Shown: positions 49,183-57,988 of the stretch, piece after piece
Position numbering within the stretch: the first letter of the stretch is position 1
How the letters are laid out: each line of letters opens with the position of its first letter
From: Anaerolineales bacterium
Lineage (GTDB): Bacteria > Chloroflexota > Anaerolineae > Anaerolineales > Villigracilaceae
Direction of reading: 5' to 3'
Assembly: GCA_030583925.1 (NCBI GenBank)
Contig: CP129482.1
Span: 1-64,000, forward strand
DNA length: 64,000 nucleotides
Notes under the pieces: model-generated
Told to the model about the DNA's origin: nothing
What the model saw: only the letters and a program-made list of their open reading frames with translations
Database searches by the model: none
Made by a program: the position numbers and the translations under genes

Positions 49183-49250
49183 GCCACGGATTTCACGAAT
49201 TTTCACAGATTGTTCTTAATCGGTGAAATCCGTGCACTCCGTGGCTGATT
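49183..49250. repeat. Palindromic repeat family E, copy (CACGGATTTCAC type)
   Basis: GCCACGGATTTCAC at the left and GTGAAATCCGTG...CCGTGGC at the right are inverted copies of each other. Similar elements with ACAGAG/CTCTGT ends lie near 27014 and 55233. Together with the last 30 bases of the rhomboid gene end, it fills the gap before the macroglobulin-like gene. Confidence 0.65.
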
Positions 49251-49251
49251 C

Positions 49252-52200
49252 TTACGGCTTGATCTCAAACACCGTTCCCGCGGACGCGCCTTGCACTTCG
49301 GGGAAGAATGCCTGCCAGGCGTGCGCGGGTAATACGCGGTATTCGCCCGCTTGCAATGGAGTCAACGTGTACGCCAACACGTAGGTTCCGGCGGGGAGGT
49401 AATCGGCGGTGAAAAGGATGCTTTCATCGCGGATTTGCGGAGGGTTGAACAGCCACCAGCCCCAGCCGTCGGCGAACGGATTTTCGTCGTCGAATCGCGC
49501 TTGCACATCGGTTGAGTCAACCGCTTGTTGACTCGTTTCGAGATTCTGGTTGAGGATCTCCGTCCCGGCGGGGATGAAGTCTTCGACCATCACGTAGTAC
49601 GCGTCGTGGGGGAGGGTCAGCGTCAGTTGCGCGGTCAGTTGCTGGTTAGCGTCAAGCCGAACCGTGGAAAGAGCCGGGCATGGACGCGTCGGGCGGCGCG
49701 GCGAATCCGAAGTGTCGGTTTGAGTCTGAGCGCGGCAGGAGGCGTCCAAGTAGACGCGTTCGATCTGCATCCCTTGATCCAGCGGTTGGACGTCTTGCAC
49801 CGGGCGGTTGAGTTGGAGAATTGCATTGTAATAGAGGCGACCAAGCCCGTCTTCGCGATGGATGGTCAGCAAATTCGGCGAGTTGGGAGAGAGGAATTCA
49901 AGTGGGACGGTCGCGGTGAGCGGCGTGACTTGAATGCCGGCGATGTCGCCGTTCGTGAGAGGACTGCCATTGAGTTTGGCGTCGAAGGCGAAATCGGCGC
50001 GCACCTCGCCCATGCCGACCATGGCGGCGTTGAGCGCGAGTATCGCCCACGCGTTATCGTGACCGGCGTTCCACATTTTGTTTGCATCGCGATGCGCGGC
50101 AAGATAGCGGACCGCATTGGGCAAGATCTGATTTGAAGGATCGGTCTGCGCGAGCGCATACACGACGATGGAGGTGGTGTAGATCGTTGAATCTCTGGTG
50201 AAGAAATCGGCGTCCTTCGATTCCCAATGCGCGCTGGACGAGGTGAGCGCGGCTGTGGATTCGAGATTCGAGATCAGGTCACGTGCGCGCGTATCTGTTG
50301 AATTGAATTTATTGAGCGTAAACGTAAGCAGCGCCATGCCCGCCGGGTTCATGCGGTCGCGCTGGTCGTACAAATTATTGAGCGTCGTTTCATCGAACGC
50401 GTTTGCTTGCGCCAGCGCAAATTGGATGAATGCCGCGTCGTCGAGGTTCTTCGCCTCTCCGGCGAAACGGTTCGGCGCTTTGAGACCGCGCAAGAATGCG
50501 CCGGCGCGTTGCAATGCATCTTCGTTCATCGGCGCGCCGGCTTCACGCGCGCGCAACAGCCCGAAGAACACATACGCGGAGATGACGGGATCTGACTCCC
50601 CTGAAAGGGAGGATGACGCCCACCAATTCCAGCCGCCGTCCGCGTTTTGCAGGTAGAAGATGCGGTTCACGCTATCGTTGAGATTCGACTCGACGCGTTC
50701 GACAAGTTTCGGATCGTTCAAGCCTGCGTCGTTTAATGCGCGATAGACTTCGACGTTCGGCAAGATATACGAGACGATCGCCTCCGCGCTGTCTTCGTTC
50801 GGATCGGGCATCGCTTCCAACGCGGACGTGAGATTGCCCGCCAGCGACGGGCTTAACTCCACCGTCAACCCTCCGCTCGTGGGCGTGAACGTGCGCGGGA
50901 GCGAGATGACTTCTTGTTGTGTCGCCGCGCCGCGCAACGATCCGCCGGTGACGAACGCCTGTGGCGAGGTGTATTGCAAAATGGGAAGCGTTCCCCACAC
51001 GGGACGCGTTGAGTCTTGCAACGCCGGATTGCCGATCGTCGTCGCGGTGAAAATCAAATCGGCGGACTCAGCCAAACTTGCCGTGCCCCACCATTCCACG
51101 CGGGTTCGTCCATTTGCCGGAACTTCGACTTGTTGCGTGGCTTTTTCGGGTTCGTCCAGAACGAATCCCTCGCTCTGCAAATTGACGCTGACGCTTAAAT
51201 TGTTCGAAGTGTTGTTGTTGACGACAGCCGCCATCAAAGCGTGATCGTTGCCGACGAGGAAGCGCGGAGTCACAGGTCGGATGAGAAGCGGTTTGGTTGC
51301 CACAACCTCCGTATCCGCCTGACCGACTTTGGTATCCACCGTCAACCCGCGCACGTCAATATTCCACGTGGTGAGCGAATCGGGCAGGGTCATCGTCACT
51401 TGTCCGCGCCCCTCCGCGTTGGTGACGAGCGCCGGGTTCCAATAGGCGGTATCGGGGAACTCTTCGCGCACGAACGGAATTTCTCCATCGCCGCCGCCTC
51501 CGCCACCGCCGCCCAAGTTGGGAGGCTCTCCCGGCTTGTTGAACACCGCCAGCGAAACGCTGGTTTCCATTCCGAGCGGCTGTTCGCTGTAATACTCCGT
51601 AAAAATATCCGCCGAGTTGGGCGGGGCAAGCGCAAGCGTCGCTTCATCCACAACCGCCAGCGAGAACTCGCCTTGCACCGGCTGACCCTGATGATCGGTG
51701 ACCAACACATCAAAGGTCACTTCATCGCGCGGACCGGCTTGTGCCGGGTTCGGCGTAACTTCCACATTCAGTTCCAGCGCGTCCGCCGCGACAGGGATGT
51801 TCACAACCCCATGCCGGAATTCATTATCCTGTCCGAGGACAGTGACCGTCACATACGCGTTCGGCGCGTCTTCTTCGGTGATGTTAAACGAGTATTCCTC
51901 GCCGTTGCCGCTCAACGTGATCACGTCAGAACTGAACACGATGCCGCGTTCCACTGTCACCAGCGCGAGCGAATTCACCGCGAACGGGTTCGGGATGAAC
52001 ACCGTCCCGGTTTCGCCGGGGTTGTATGAATCTTTGCTGGCGGTGAGTTGCAAGGCGTTGTTGTCGAGTTGAAGCCACGCCGCGTCGCCAGAACCGCCGA
52101 CCCAAATTAACGTTTGAGTGCGAGCCTGCCCTGAGCCTGTCGAAGGGTCGCCGGAAACGTCGAGCATAAATGTTCCCGCGTTGGGCGGCACGAACGAAAG

Positions 52201-55188
52201 TCGCGCCCGCCCATCGGGTCCCGTTGCGAGGTCGCTGCTGCTCACCGGCGTATACACAGGCGTATAACTCGGAAAACCGAACTCATCGGTGTCGCGTTCC
52301 CACCGCACTTGTTTGAATTCCGCCGTGAGCGTGTGATCGCCCGACGGATTCTTTTCCCAATCCACTGTCACCACATCGAAGCCCATGGCGGTCTTTGATT
52401 CGCCGATCCACGAATCCGGTTTCAAGCCGATGTAAAAATCTGCGGGATGGACTAGCAACTCGGTCCGCGCGCTGACCGGCAGACCGGACTCATCCTGCAC
52501 GGTGACTTCGAGCGTGACGGTCTGCGCTTCTTCCGACTCAGGGACAGCTGGCACTGGGATGGACAGTTTTCCCTGCGGGTTGGTTTTGCCCTTTCGCTCT
52601 TCTTCCGTTCCTAGATCCGTCCACGGCTTGGCTTCGGAATACCACCTCGTGTTCAACAGCCCGGTCTGATAACCGGGGATGGAAAAATATGCAGGCTGTG
52701 TATACATCGTCCACGTAGTATCAGCATTCCCTGCGGGCGCGCCGAAGTAATATTGCGCGTCCAACGCGGCGGAGGTTGAGTCGCCGCGTTGTATTTCATC
52801 CGTTGGGAAATCCAAACTCAAGGCGATCTCAGGGTTGCGATATTCCGCCACCTGAAAACTGAAATAAAAATTGAATTCCGGGCTGTACATCGAGAAATAG
52901 CCGGGCGCGGCATCCTCGGGCAGTTGAATCTCGCCGTTGAACGTGCCGTATGGCGAAAGGCTCGCATTGATCGTTGCGATCTGTGTGCCGCCCCAATCTG
53001 TCACGCTGAACGGAATTTCAGTGAGCGACGGCAATTCATAACGTCCGTTGAACGCCTGCCGCGCCACGCCGCGGAAATATACCGTTTGCCCGGGACGATA
53101 GATCGGGCGGTCAGTATACAAATAAATTCTTGTTTGCGGCGGCTCTACGAATTGTGAGTAGCCGAAATTCCACGCGTTGAACCCCGAATTCCACGTGTTG
53201 ATTGCCAGCCCGAAATTTTCCTCGCCGGGCGCGCCAACCACCGCGTAGATCGAACCTTCATATGGATTGATCGCGCCCTGCCACAATCCGTTTTTATCGG
53301 TCGTGCCGGAACCCAGCGCGTTGCCCGCGCTGTCGTAGATCACCACTTGCGCGCCGCTGACCGGCGTCTGCGAGGGCAAGTCCACTGCCCACACCAGCGC
53401 CTCCTTCGCGCTCCGCTTAAAAGTGACATTCACCTGACTCGCTACGACAAAATTAACTTCATATCCTACGAATCCACCCGCTCCGCCGGCATGTGGCGCG
53501 AGATTTTCCCTGCGCGCTCGTCCGGGAAACGCGGCATTTCCTTGCGCGTTCATCTGAATTTGCGGCGAGGTAATATCCACGAAATACACGCCCGTCGCTA
53601 ACGGATCGTCGCCCGCAGTGAGATTAAACTCAACCGGTTCGATGTTGTTGGGCTGAAGTTCAAACGGCTGTGTGAACGTCGCGGCGTTTTTCGGCTGGTG
53701 CGCCTTCAACGCGTCGAACGAACTGCTGAGCGCGAAGAAATCCTGCAAGGCTAACGGCTCGATCGCAACGTCCGCCGTTTGGATATTGACCGCGTTGGCA
53801 TGTAACACTGGCTCGTCGGGGCGGATCATCACCGTGCCGCCCGATAGAAAACCCAACGCGGGAGCGAGCGGCGGTGTGGTGAAATCCAAAACGAACGGTT
53901 TGCCGAGCGATTGCCCCCATTGATCCTGAAACGTACCGGCGAGTTCGAGCGTGTACTTCGTCGCGGCAAGAAAATCTCCGTACACCGATAACATCGGTCC
54001 CTGACCGTAATCGTAGGCGTAGGCTTGAAGATTATCCACCGCTGGGGTAACGCGCACTGAAGTTGTGTAATCGCCATCGGTAGGCGGCGCGCTCAATTGA
54101 AATTCCACGTAACTTTGATAGGGGGTTGCCCCGGTCACGTCAAAATCGGGATAGACGCTCAACATCGCGCCGAACTCTTCGCCAAGCGTCACGCCGCCGC
54201 GCGAACGCGCGTCCGCGTCCACTTTCAAGAGATACCCGACATTGCGCGTCAAGGGATCGTCAGGCGTGAAGGTCGCTTCTGTGTCGTCTTCATTCCATAC
54301 GAACGTTCCGCTCACCGGTCCGCTCGTGCCGCTCAACAGAAAATTGGATTGCACGCTCTCCTCATCCATAGGCTGGTTGAAGGTCAGCGTGATCTTTGCA
54401 TCGGGACCGATGGATTTATCCACAGGCGGATTCAACGTGACAACGCGCGGACGCGCGGTGACAAATTTCCACGCGTTCTGCCCGCTTCCATCCAACGGGA
54501 CGCCTGCTACAGTTTTCATCTGCGGATTCAAACTGACAGTATATTCCGTCCCGCCGGACATGGCCGGCTCCGGATAGAAAATGTACGTGCTGGTGTTGAT
54601 CCACTCGCCGTGACCTGACACCGATGGCTGAACGGTGAACGCCGATGGCTGGTTTTCAAAATCTCCGAGAGGAATCACCGGCTGGTTGAACGACGCGACG
54701 ATCGCAGCGTTCACGTCCGCATCGGAGGCGTCGGCTTTGGGCAACATGTTGGTCGCGCGCAAAAAGTCCGCGACGGTGAACGACAATTCAAGCGGTTCAG
54801 CGATCCCCGACCCTGTTGCAGATTGGATGGATGTTGCGATGCCAATATTCAGTTTTGAATTCGGCGTGTACGATTGCGCCGGCGTGTAGAAGAGAGTGGA
54901 TGAATCCTTCCACACGTACGCGCCGGGCGGCAGTCCGCTAAACGCCGACTCCACTGTGGACGGATTCATCGGTTGATTGAAGTAGAACGTGATGGGCGCC
55001 AGATGCCCGATGACGCTATCCAGCGGTGGATCCGTTTCGATGATGGCGGGCGGCGCGGATTGTTGCGGTGATGTTAGCGTGGGAACGACGGGCGTGGAGG
55101 TGGCTTGTCCGGGCAAGCCGGAGCATGAAGCGAGGATTAGGCTGACGAGGATGAACCAATTCAAGGTGAGTCCGAAACGGGTTTTCAT
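49252..55188 (-). CDS. Very large alpha-2-macroglobulin-like lipoprotein without a visible thioester
   Basis: A 1978-aa protein. Lipobox ILASC with Cys22 predicts lipid anchoring on the outer face of the membrane; GAGGAG precedes the ATG. The first ~450 residues are Ig-like Big_5-type units (TDPPLDSVIGHLAPITFYF and similar). Macroglobulin MG repeats follow, with RIYLYTDRPIYRPGQTVYF as a typical MG segment. The A2M core is at AYWNPALVTNAEGRGQVTM and LPDSLTTWNIDVRGLT. The helical thioester domain begins near PDPNEDSAEAIVSYILPN. At that place GCTEQ is usual, and no Cys-Gln pair is seen, so the thioester-forming site is missing. It may still trap or hinder proteases, or work in envelope upkeep. 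Residues around 1014-1021 (PSTGSGQA) come from a repeat. Confidence 0.88.
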   Translation of the reverse strand: MKTRFGLTLNWFILVSLILASCSGLPGQATSTPVVPTLTSPQQSAPPAIIETDPPLDSVIGHLAPITFYFNQPMNPSTVESAFSGLPPGAYVWKDSSTLFYTPAQSYTPNSKLNIGIATSIQSATGSGIAEPLELSFTVADFLRATNMLPKADASDADVNAAIVASFNQPVIPLGDFENQPSAFTVQPSVSGHGEWINTSTYIFYPEPAMSGGTEYTVSLNPQMKTVAGVPLDGSGQNAWKFVTARPRVVTLNPPVDKSIGPDAKITLTFNQPMDEESVQSNFLLSGTSGPVSGTFVWNEDDTEATFTPDDPLTRNVGYLLKVDADARSRGGVTLGEEFGAMLSVYPDFDVTGATPYQSYVEFQLSAPPTDGDYTTSVRVTPAVDNLQAYAYDYGQGPMLSVYGDFLAATKYTLELAGTFQDQWGQSLGKPFVLDFTTPPLAPALGFLSGGTVMIRPDEPVLHANAVNIQTADVAIEPLALQDFFALSSSFDALKAHQPKNAATFTQPFELQPNNIEPVEFNLTAGDDPLATGVYFVDITSPQIQMNAQGNAAFPGRARRENLAPHAGGAGGFVGYEVNFVVASQVNVTFKRSAKEALVWAVDLPSQTPVSGAQVVIYDSAGNALGSGTTDKNGLWQGAINPYEGSIYAVVGAPGEENFGLAINTWNSGFNAWNFGYSQFVEPPQTRIYLYTDRPIYRPGQTVYFRGVARQAFNGRYELPSLTEIPFSVTDWGGTQIATINASLSPYGTFNGEIQLPEDAAPGYFSMYSPEFNFYFSFQVAEYRNPEIALSLDFPTDEIQRGDSTSAALDAQYYFGAPAGNADTTWTMYTQPAYFSIPGYQTGLLNTRWYSEAKPWTDLGTEEERKGKTNPQGKLSIPVPAVPESEEAQTVTLEVTVQDESGLPVSARTELLVHPADFYIGLKPDSWIGESKTAMGFDVVTVDWEKNPSGDHTLTAEFKQVRWERDTDEFGFPSYTPVYTPVSSSDLATGPDGRARLSFVPPNAGTFMLDVSGDPSTGSGQARTQTLIWVGGSGDAAWLQLDNNALQLTASKDSYNPGETGTVFIPNPFAVNSLALVTVERGIVFSSDVITLSGNGEEYSFNITEEDAPNAYVTVTVLGQDNEFRHGVVNIPVAADALELNVEVTPNPAQAGPRDEVTFDVLVTDHQGQPVQGEFSLAVVDEATLALAPPNSADIFTEYYSEQPLGMETSVSLAVFNKPGEPPNLGGGGGGGGDGEIPFVREEFPDTAYWNPALVTNAEGRGQVTMTLPDSLTTWNIDVRGLTVDTKVGQADTEVVATKPLLIRPVTPRFLVGNDHALMAAVVNNNTSNNLSVSVNLQSEGFVLDEPEKATQQVEVPANGRTRVEWWGTASLAESADLIFTATTIGNPALQDSTRPVWGTLPILQYTSPQAFVTGGSLRGAATQQEVISLPRTFTPTSGGLTVELSPSLAGNLTSALEAMPDPNEDSAEAIVSYILPNVEVYRALNDAGLNDPKLVERVESNLNDSVNRIFYLQNADGGWNWWASSSLSGESDPVISAYVFFGLLRAREAGAPMNEDALQRAGAFLRGLKAPNRFAGEAKNLDDAAFIQFALAQANAFDETTLNNLYDQRDRMNPAGMALLTFTLNKFNSTDTRARDLISNLESTAALTSSSAHWESKDADFFTRDSTIYTTSIVVYALAQTDPSNQILPNAVRYLAAHRDANKMWNAGHDNAWAILALNAAMVGMGEVRADFAFDAKLNGSPLTNGDIAGIQVTPLTATVPLEFLSPNSPNLLTIHREDGLGRLYYNAILQLNRPVQDVQPLDQGMQIERVYLDASCRAQTQTDTSDSPRRPTRPCPALSTVRLDANQQLTAQLTLTLPHDAYYVMVEDFIPAGTEILNQNLETSQQAVDSTDVQARFDDENPFADGWGWWLFNPPQIRDESILFTADYLPAGTYVLAYTLTPLQAGEYRVLPAHAWQAFFPEVQGASAGTVFEIKP
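52124..52147. repeat. Palindromic repeat family D inside the macroglobulin-like gene
   Basis: GCCTGCCCTGAGCCTGTCGAAGGG reversed-complement reads in frame as PSTGSGQA. A related TGAGCCTGTCGAAG occurs at about 719-732. Confidence 0.7.
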
Positions 55189-55232
55189 CTTTAACTCCTC
55201 GATGGTGATTATACACGTTGCCGTAGCGCTGT

Positions 55233-55294
55233 GAGGCAGAGTTCACAGAGGTTTTGAGTTTTTCTTTCGAAGAACTCTGTGTTCTCTGTGGCAG
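55233..55294. repeat. Palindromic repeat family E, copy
   Basis: GCAGAGTTCACAGAGG at the left and CTCTGTGTTCTCTGTGGC at the right are inverted copies around a T-rich middle. It lies between the divergent macroglobulin-like and phosphatase-superfamily genes. Confidence 0.7.
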
Positions 55295-55365
55295 GGAAAA
55301 AATTTAACCCGCCCTTTTCGCCGCTCCCATACCTTCTCATTTCCACGAGCGTGAATTCCCTCGGC

Positions 55366-55371
55366 TATAAT
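55366..55371 (+). promoter_or_regulatory. -10 box of the phosphatase-superfamily membrane protein gene
   Basis: A TATAAT lies 13 bases before the ATG at 55385, so the predicted leader is about seven bases, too short for a normal ribosome-binding site, and none is seen. Confidence 0.45.
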
Positions 55372-55384
55372 ACACCGCTGGCTT

Positions 55385-56899
55385 ATGAAAAAGATACTTC
55401 CCTATTTGCATCCTTTCTTCTTCGCGCTCTACCCCATCATCGAACTGCGGAACTTCAACATCGCCTACGTGGATTCAGCGTCGCTCGTGAGACCCATTCT
55501 CGTTTCCCTTTTGTCCACCGCGCTCATTTGGGGGCTGTTGCGCTTGCTCACCCGCGAGTGGACGAGATCAGGCATTGCCACCACATTGATCGTCGTTATC
55601 TTCTTTTCGTATGGTCACATCTTTTTGCAGATTCAATCCACGTTCGGCGAAATGATTCGCCATCGGTATCTTCTGCTTGTCTTCGCCGCGTTGTTTGCGC
55701 TCGCGGTCTGGTTCATCTTCCGGCGGATGAAGAACGCCGATCGGCTTGTCAATTTCCTCACGGTGGCGGGCGCGTTCCTTACGCTTTTTTCGCTGGCGGT
55801 TTCCATTCAGCATGACTTCGCGGTGTATCAATCGGCGCGTGAGGTCCGCGCGGCGATGGAGTCCGCTCGGCAGGAGGCGGACCAGTCGAACGTCGGCGCG
55901 AGACCGGATGTGTACGTCATCCTGCTCGACGCTCACACCAGCGCCTACGCGTTGGACAAATATTTCAACTACGACGAATCCGCCTTCACGAACCGGTTGG
56001 AGGAACTCGGATTCTACGTGGCGCAGTGCGCGCAGAGCAATTATCCCGCCACCAAACTTTCGGTGACTTCGACCTTTTACGCGGACTATCATCGGGAGGA
56101 TACGCTCTTCCCGTTGTATTCGAGTCTCGTCGTCGAGACGCTTCGCGCGCAGGGCTATCGGGTCGTCACCTTTGAGAATCGCTCGCAGGGACATTTTTCC
56201 TTCGGCGAAGACCTGCGGCTTTCGCGCAACCAGATGCTCGCCGGGAAAATTGACCTGACCGGCGGCTTGAGCGAATTTGAATTTCAATTGTTAGAGACTT
56301 CACTGGCGCGACTCCCTTTCGATATGCCCGCGCTGATCCCCGGCTTCGATCTCGCCCAACAAAAAGAGACCGAGTTCTACGAACACTATCAGCAGACGTT
56401 TTTCATCTTGAACGAGTTGAAACGCCTGCCCGCAGAGGTCGAGGGACCGAAACTCGTCTTCGCCCATTTCCTCGTGCCGCATCCGCCGTTCATTTTTACG
56501 GCTGATGGGAAATTCGATTGGAACGAAAATGAAGTGGACGGGTATCTATCGAACGTGGAGTTCATCGACTCGCAGATCACCGGCGTTGTGCAGGAGATCG
56601 TCGCCAAATCGAAGATTCCCCCGGTGATCATTATCATGGGCGATCATGGACCTTCCGGCGTGCCGAGCAAGGACACGCCTCACCTGCGGATGGAGATCCT
56701 CAACGCGTATTACGTCAACGACGCGGCGAGGGCGGATCTGTATCCCAACATTACGCCGGTCAATTCGTTCCGCGTGGTGTTCAACAATTATTTCGGGACG
56801 GATTATCCGCTGTTGGAAGATGTCTCGTATCACGCCGGGCGGTTTGAAGATTTCACCCCTGAGAATGCCGTATCGAATGAATGTATGGGTTCGCGATAA
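55385..56899 (+). CDS. Membrane protein of the alkaline phosphatase/sulfatase superfamily
   Basis: A 504-aa protein. About five N-terminal membrane helices (up to about residue 145) precede a catalytic domain of the alkaline phosphatase superfamily, as in lipoteichoic acid synthases and phosphoethanolamine transferases. PDVYVILLDAHTS holds the first metal Asp. The nucleophile is probably the Thr or Ser in NYPATKLSVTSTF. HFLVPHPPFIF and IIIMGDHGPSGVPS hold the remaining metal ligands. The gene probably modifies a lipid or glycan on the outside of the cell. The exact reaction is unknown. It may be cotranscribed with nothing else; a repeat and a convergent FAH-family gene follow. Confidence 0.85.
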   Translation: MKKILPYLHPFFFALYPIIELRNFNIAYVDSASLVRPILVSLLSTALIWGLLRLLTREWTRSGIATTLIVVIFFSYGHIFLQIQSTFGEMIRHRYLLLVFAALFALAVWFIFRRMKNADRLVNFLTVAGAFLTLFSLAVSIQHDFAVYQSAREVRAAMESARQEADQSNVGARPDVYVILLDAHTSAYALDKYFNYDESAFTNRLEELGFYVAQCAQSNYPATKLSVTSTFYADYHREDTLFPLYSSLVVETLRAQGYRVVTFENRSQGHFSFGEDLRLSRNQMLAGKIDLTGGLSEFEFQLLETSLARLPFDMPALIPGFDLAQQKETEFYEHYQQTFFILNELKRLPAEVEGPKLVFAHFLVPHPPFIFTADGKFDWNENEVDGYLSNVEFIDSQITGVVQEIVAKSKIPPVIIIMGDHGPSGVPSKDTPHLRMEILNAYYVNDAARADLYPNITPVNSFRVVFNNYFGTDYPLLEDVSYHAGRFEDFTPENAVSNECMGSR

Positions 56900-56927
56900 A
56901 GGGGGGGCGGGATAACCCAGCCCCTAC
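56898..56927. repeat. Palindromic repeat family F between convergent genes
   Basis: GGGGGGGCGGGATAACCCAGCCCCTAC. Left and right halves are imperfect inverted copies. A near-perfect relative, GTAGGGGCGAGTCATGACTCGCCC, lies inside the GlyA-GcvT gene at 61727-61754. It overlaps the ends of the convergent genes and may act as a terminator. Confidence 0.6.
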
Positions 56928-57691
56928 GATTCGGTTCGCACTGGATTCTTCAACGAGCCAAGTCCCTCGATCTCCACCTCCACCACCTCGCCGTTCTTTA
57001 ATTCGTTCACGCCCGACGGTGTCCCCGTAAAAATCAGATCGCCGGGTTCCAGCGTCATCACGGACGAGATGTAGGCGACCAACGTGCCGACATTGAACAC
57101 CATGTCGCGCGTGGACGCCATCTGCCGCATCTGCCCGTTGACGCGGCAGGTGATGACCGAATCGGATGGGTCGAAGTCGGTGTCTATCCACGGACCGAAC
57201 GGGCAGAACGTGTCGAAGCCTTTGGCGCGCGTCCACTGGTTGTCCGATTTTTGCAGGTCGCGCGCGGTGACGTCGTTTCCGATGGTGTAGCCCAAAATAT
57301 GTTTCTTCGCGTTCTCGGCCGTGATGTGCCGTCCACGCTTGCCGATGACCGCGACCAGCTCCGCTTCGTGTTCCACTTGCGACGATTGCGGCGGCAGGAT
57401 GATCGTCCCGCCGTTTGCGATCACCGACGATGGCGGCTTCATAAAAATGAGCGGCACCTTCGGCACTTCATTGCCCAACTCTTTGGCGTGCTCCACGTAG
57501 TTGCGACCGACGCACACGATTTTGCCCGGCTCGCACGGGTGAATCAGCCGCACGTCCGCAAGAGGCGTGTTGGCTTCCTGTCTGCGATAGCGCCCGTAAA
57601 TATTCCCGCTGATCTCGCCGACTTTGTCGTCCAACAGCCATCCATATTTTGGTTTTTTTCCGTCTTGGGTTTCATAACGAACGATGCGCAT
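56924..57691 (-). CDS. Fumarylacetoacetate hydrolase family protein
   Basis: A 255-aa protein. ATG at 57691 has GGAGGA upstream; the open frame runs on to 57796, but that part crosses the tRNA region. The FAH core is present: GKIVCVGRNYVEHAKELGNE, then PLIFMKPPSSVIANGG, the metal ligands in VEHEAELVAVIGKRG (Glu) and FDTFCPFGPWIDTD (Asp), and LIFTGTPSGVNEL at the end. Family members act as hydrolases, isomerases or decarboxylases of acylpyruvates or related 2-oxo acids (for example catechol-degradation enzymes). The exact substrate is unknown. Confidence 0.9.
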   Translation of the reverse strand: MRIVRYETQDGKKPKYGWLLDDKVGEISGNIYGRYRRQEANTPLADVRLIHPCEPGKIVCVGRNYVEHAKELGNEVPKVPLIFMKPPSSVIANGGTIILPPQSSQVEHEAELVAVIGKRGRHITAENAKKHILGYTIGNDVTARDLQKSDNQWTRAKGFDTFCPFGPWIDTDFDPSDSVITCRVNGQMRQMASTRDMVFNVGTLVAYISSVMTLEPGDLIFTGTPSGVNELKNGEVVEVEIEGLGSLKNPVRTES

Positions 57692-57721
57692 GTTTCCTCC
57701 GAGCGCAAGTGTATCATGATG

Positions 57722-57727
57722 TATAAT
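57722..57727 (+). promoter_or_regulatory. -10 box upstream of the tRNA-Val locus
   Basis: TATAAT with predicted start near 57734, just before the partial tRNA copy at 57736. Transcription from here would include both the partial copy and the true tRNA. Confidence 0.55.
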
Positions 57728-57735
57728 GGCGGCGC

Positions 57736-57786
57736 GGGCGCTTAGCTCAGTTGGCCGCGAAGCGCCCTGTGGGTTCAGAGCGTCTC
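57736..57786 (+). pseudogene. Broken partial copy of the tRNA-Val gene
   Basis: GGGCGCTTAGCTCAGTTGG (57736-57754) is identical to the first 19 bases of tRNA-Val. A 22-base segment with no counterpart in the tRNA follows. AGAGCGTCTC (57777-57786) then matches the tRNA positions after the D-loop and into the anticodon stem. AAGCGCCC (57760-57767) in the inserted part is exactly complementary to GGGCGCTT (57736-57743). The copy can therefore close into a D-arm-sized hairpin with a rebuilt acceptor stem. No anticodon loop or T-arm is present. Confidence 0.75.
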
Positions 57787-57812
57787 GTTGGCACAAATGA
57801 ATAAGCCCGTTT

Positions 57813-57886
57813 GGGCGCTTAGCTCAGTTGGTTAGAGCGTCTCTTTTACACAGAGAAGGTCAGGGGTTCGAGTCCCTTAGCGCCCA
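57813..57886 (+). tRNA. tRNA-Val (anticodon UAC)
   Basis: All arms close. Acceptor stem GGGCGCT pairs with AGCGCCC, the D-stem GCTC with GAGC, and the anticodon stem TCTCT with AGAGA around loop TTTACAC, giving anticodon TAC. The T-stem AGGGG pairs with CCCTT (with one G-T pair) around TTCGAGT. Discriminator base A follows, then CCT, so the CCA end is not encoded. It reads valine codon GUA (and GUG by wobble). Confidence 0.95.
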
Positions 57887-57890
57887 CCTG

Positions 57891-57927
57891 AAGACCTCCG
57901 AGTTCTTGAAACTCGGAGGTCTTTTCA
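57891..57927 (+). terminator. Intrinsic terminator after tRNA-Val
   Basis: AAGACCTCCGAGTT (57891-57904) pairs perfectly with AACTCGGAGGTCTT (57910-57923) around CTTGA, followed by TTTT. Confidence 0.95.
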
Positions 57928-57988
57928 TTGGAACAAATAACAACCTTGCGCTGTCTTGATTTTCATACTTCATCAACGAGGAATGAAC

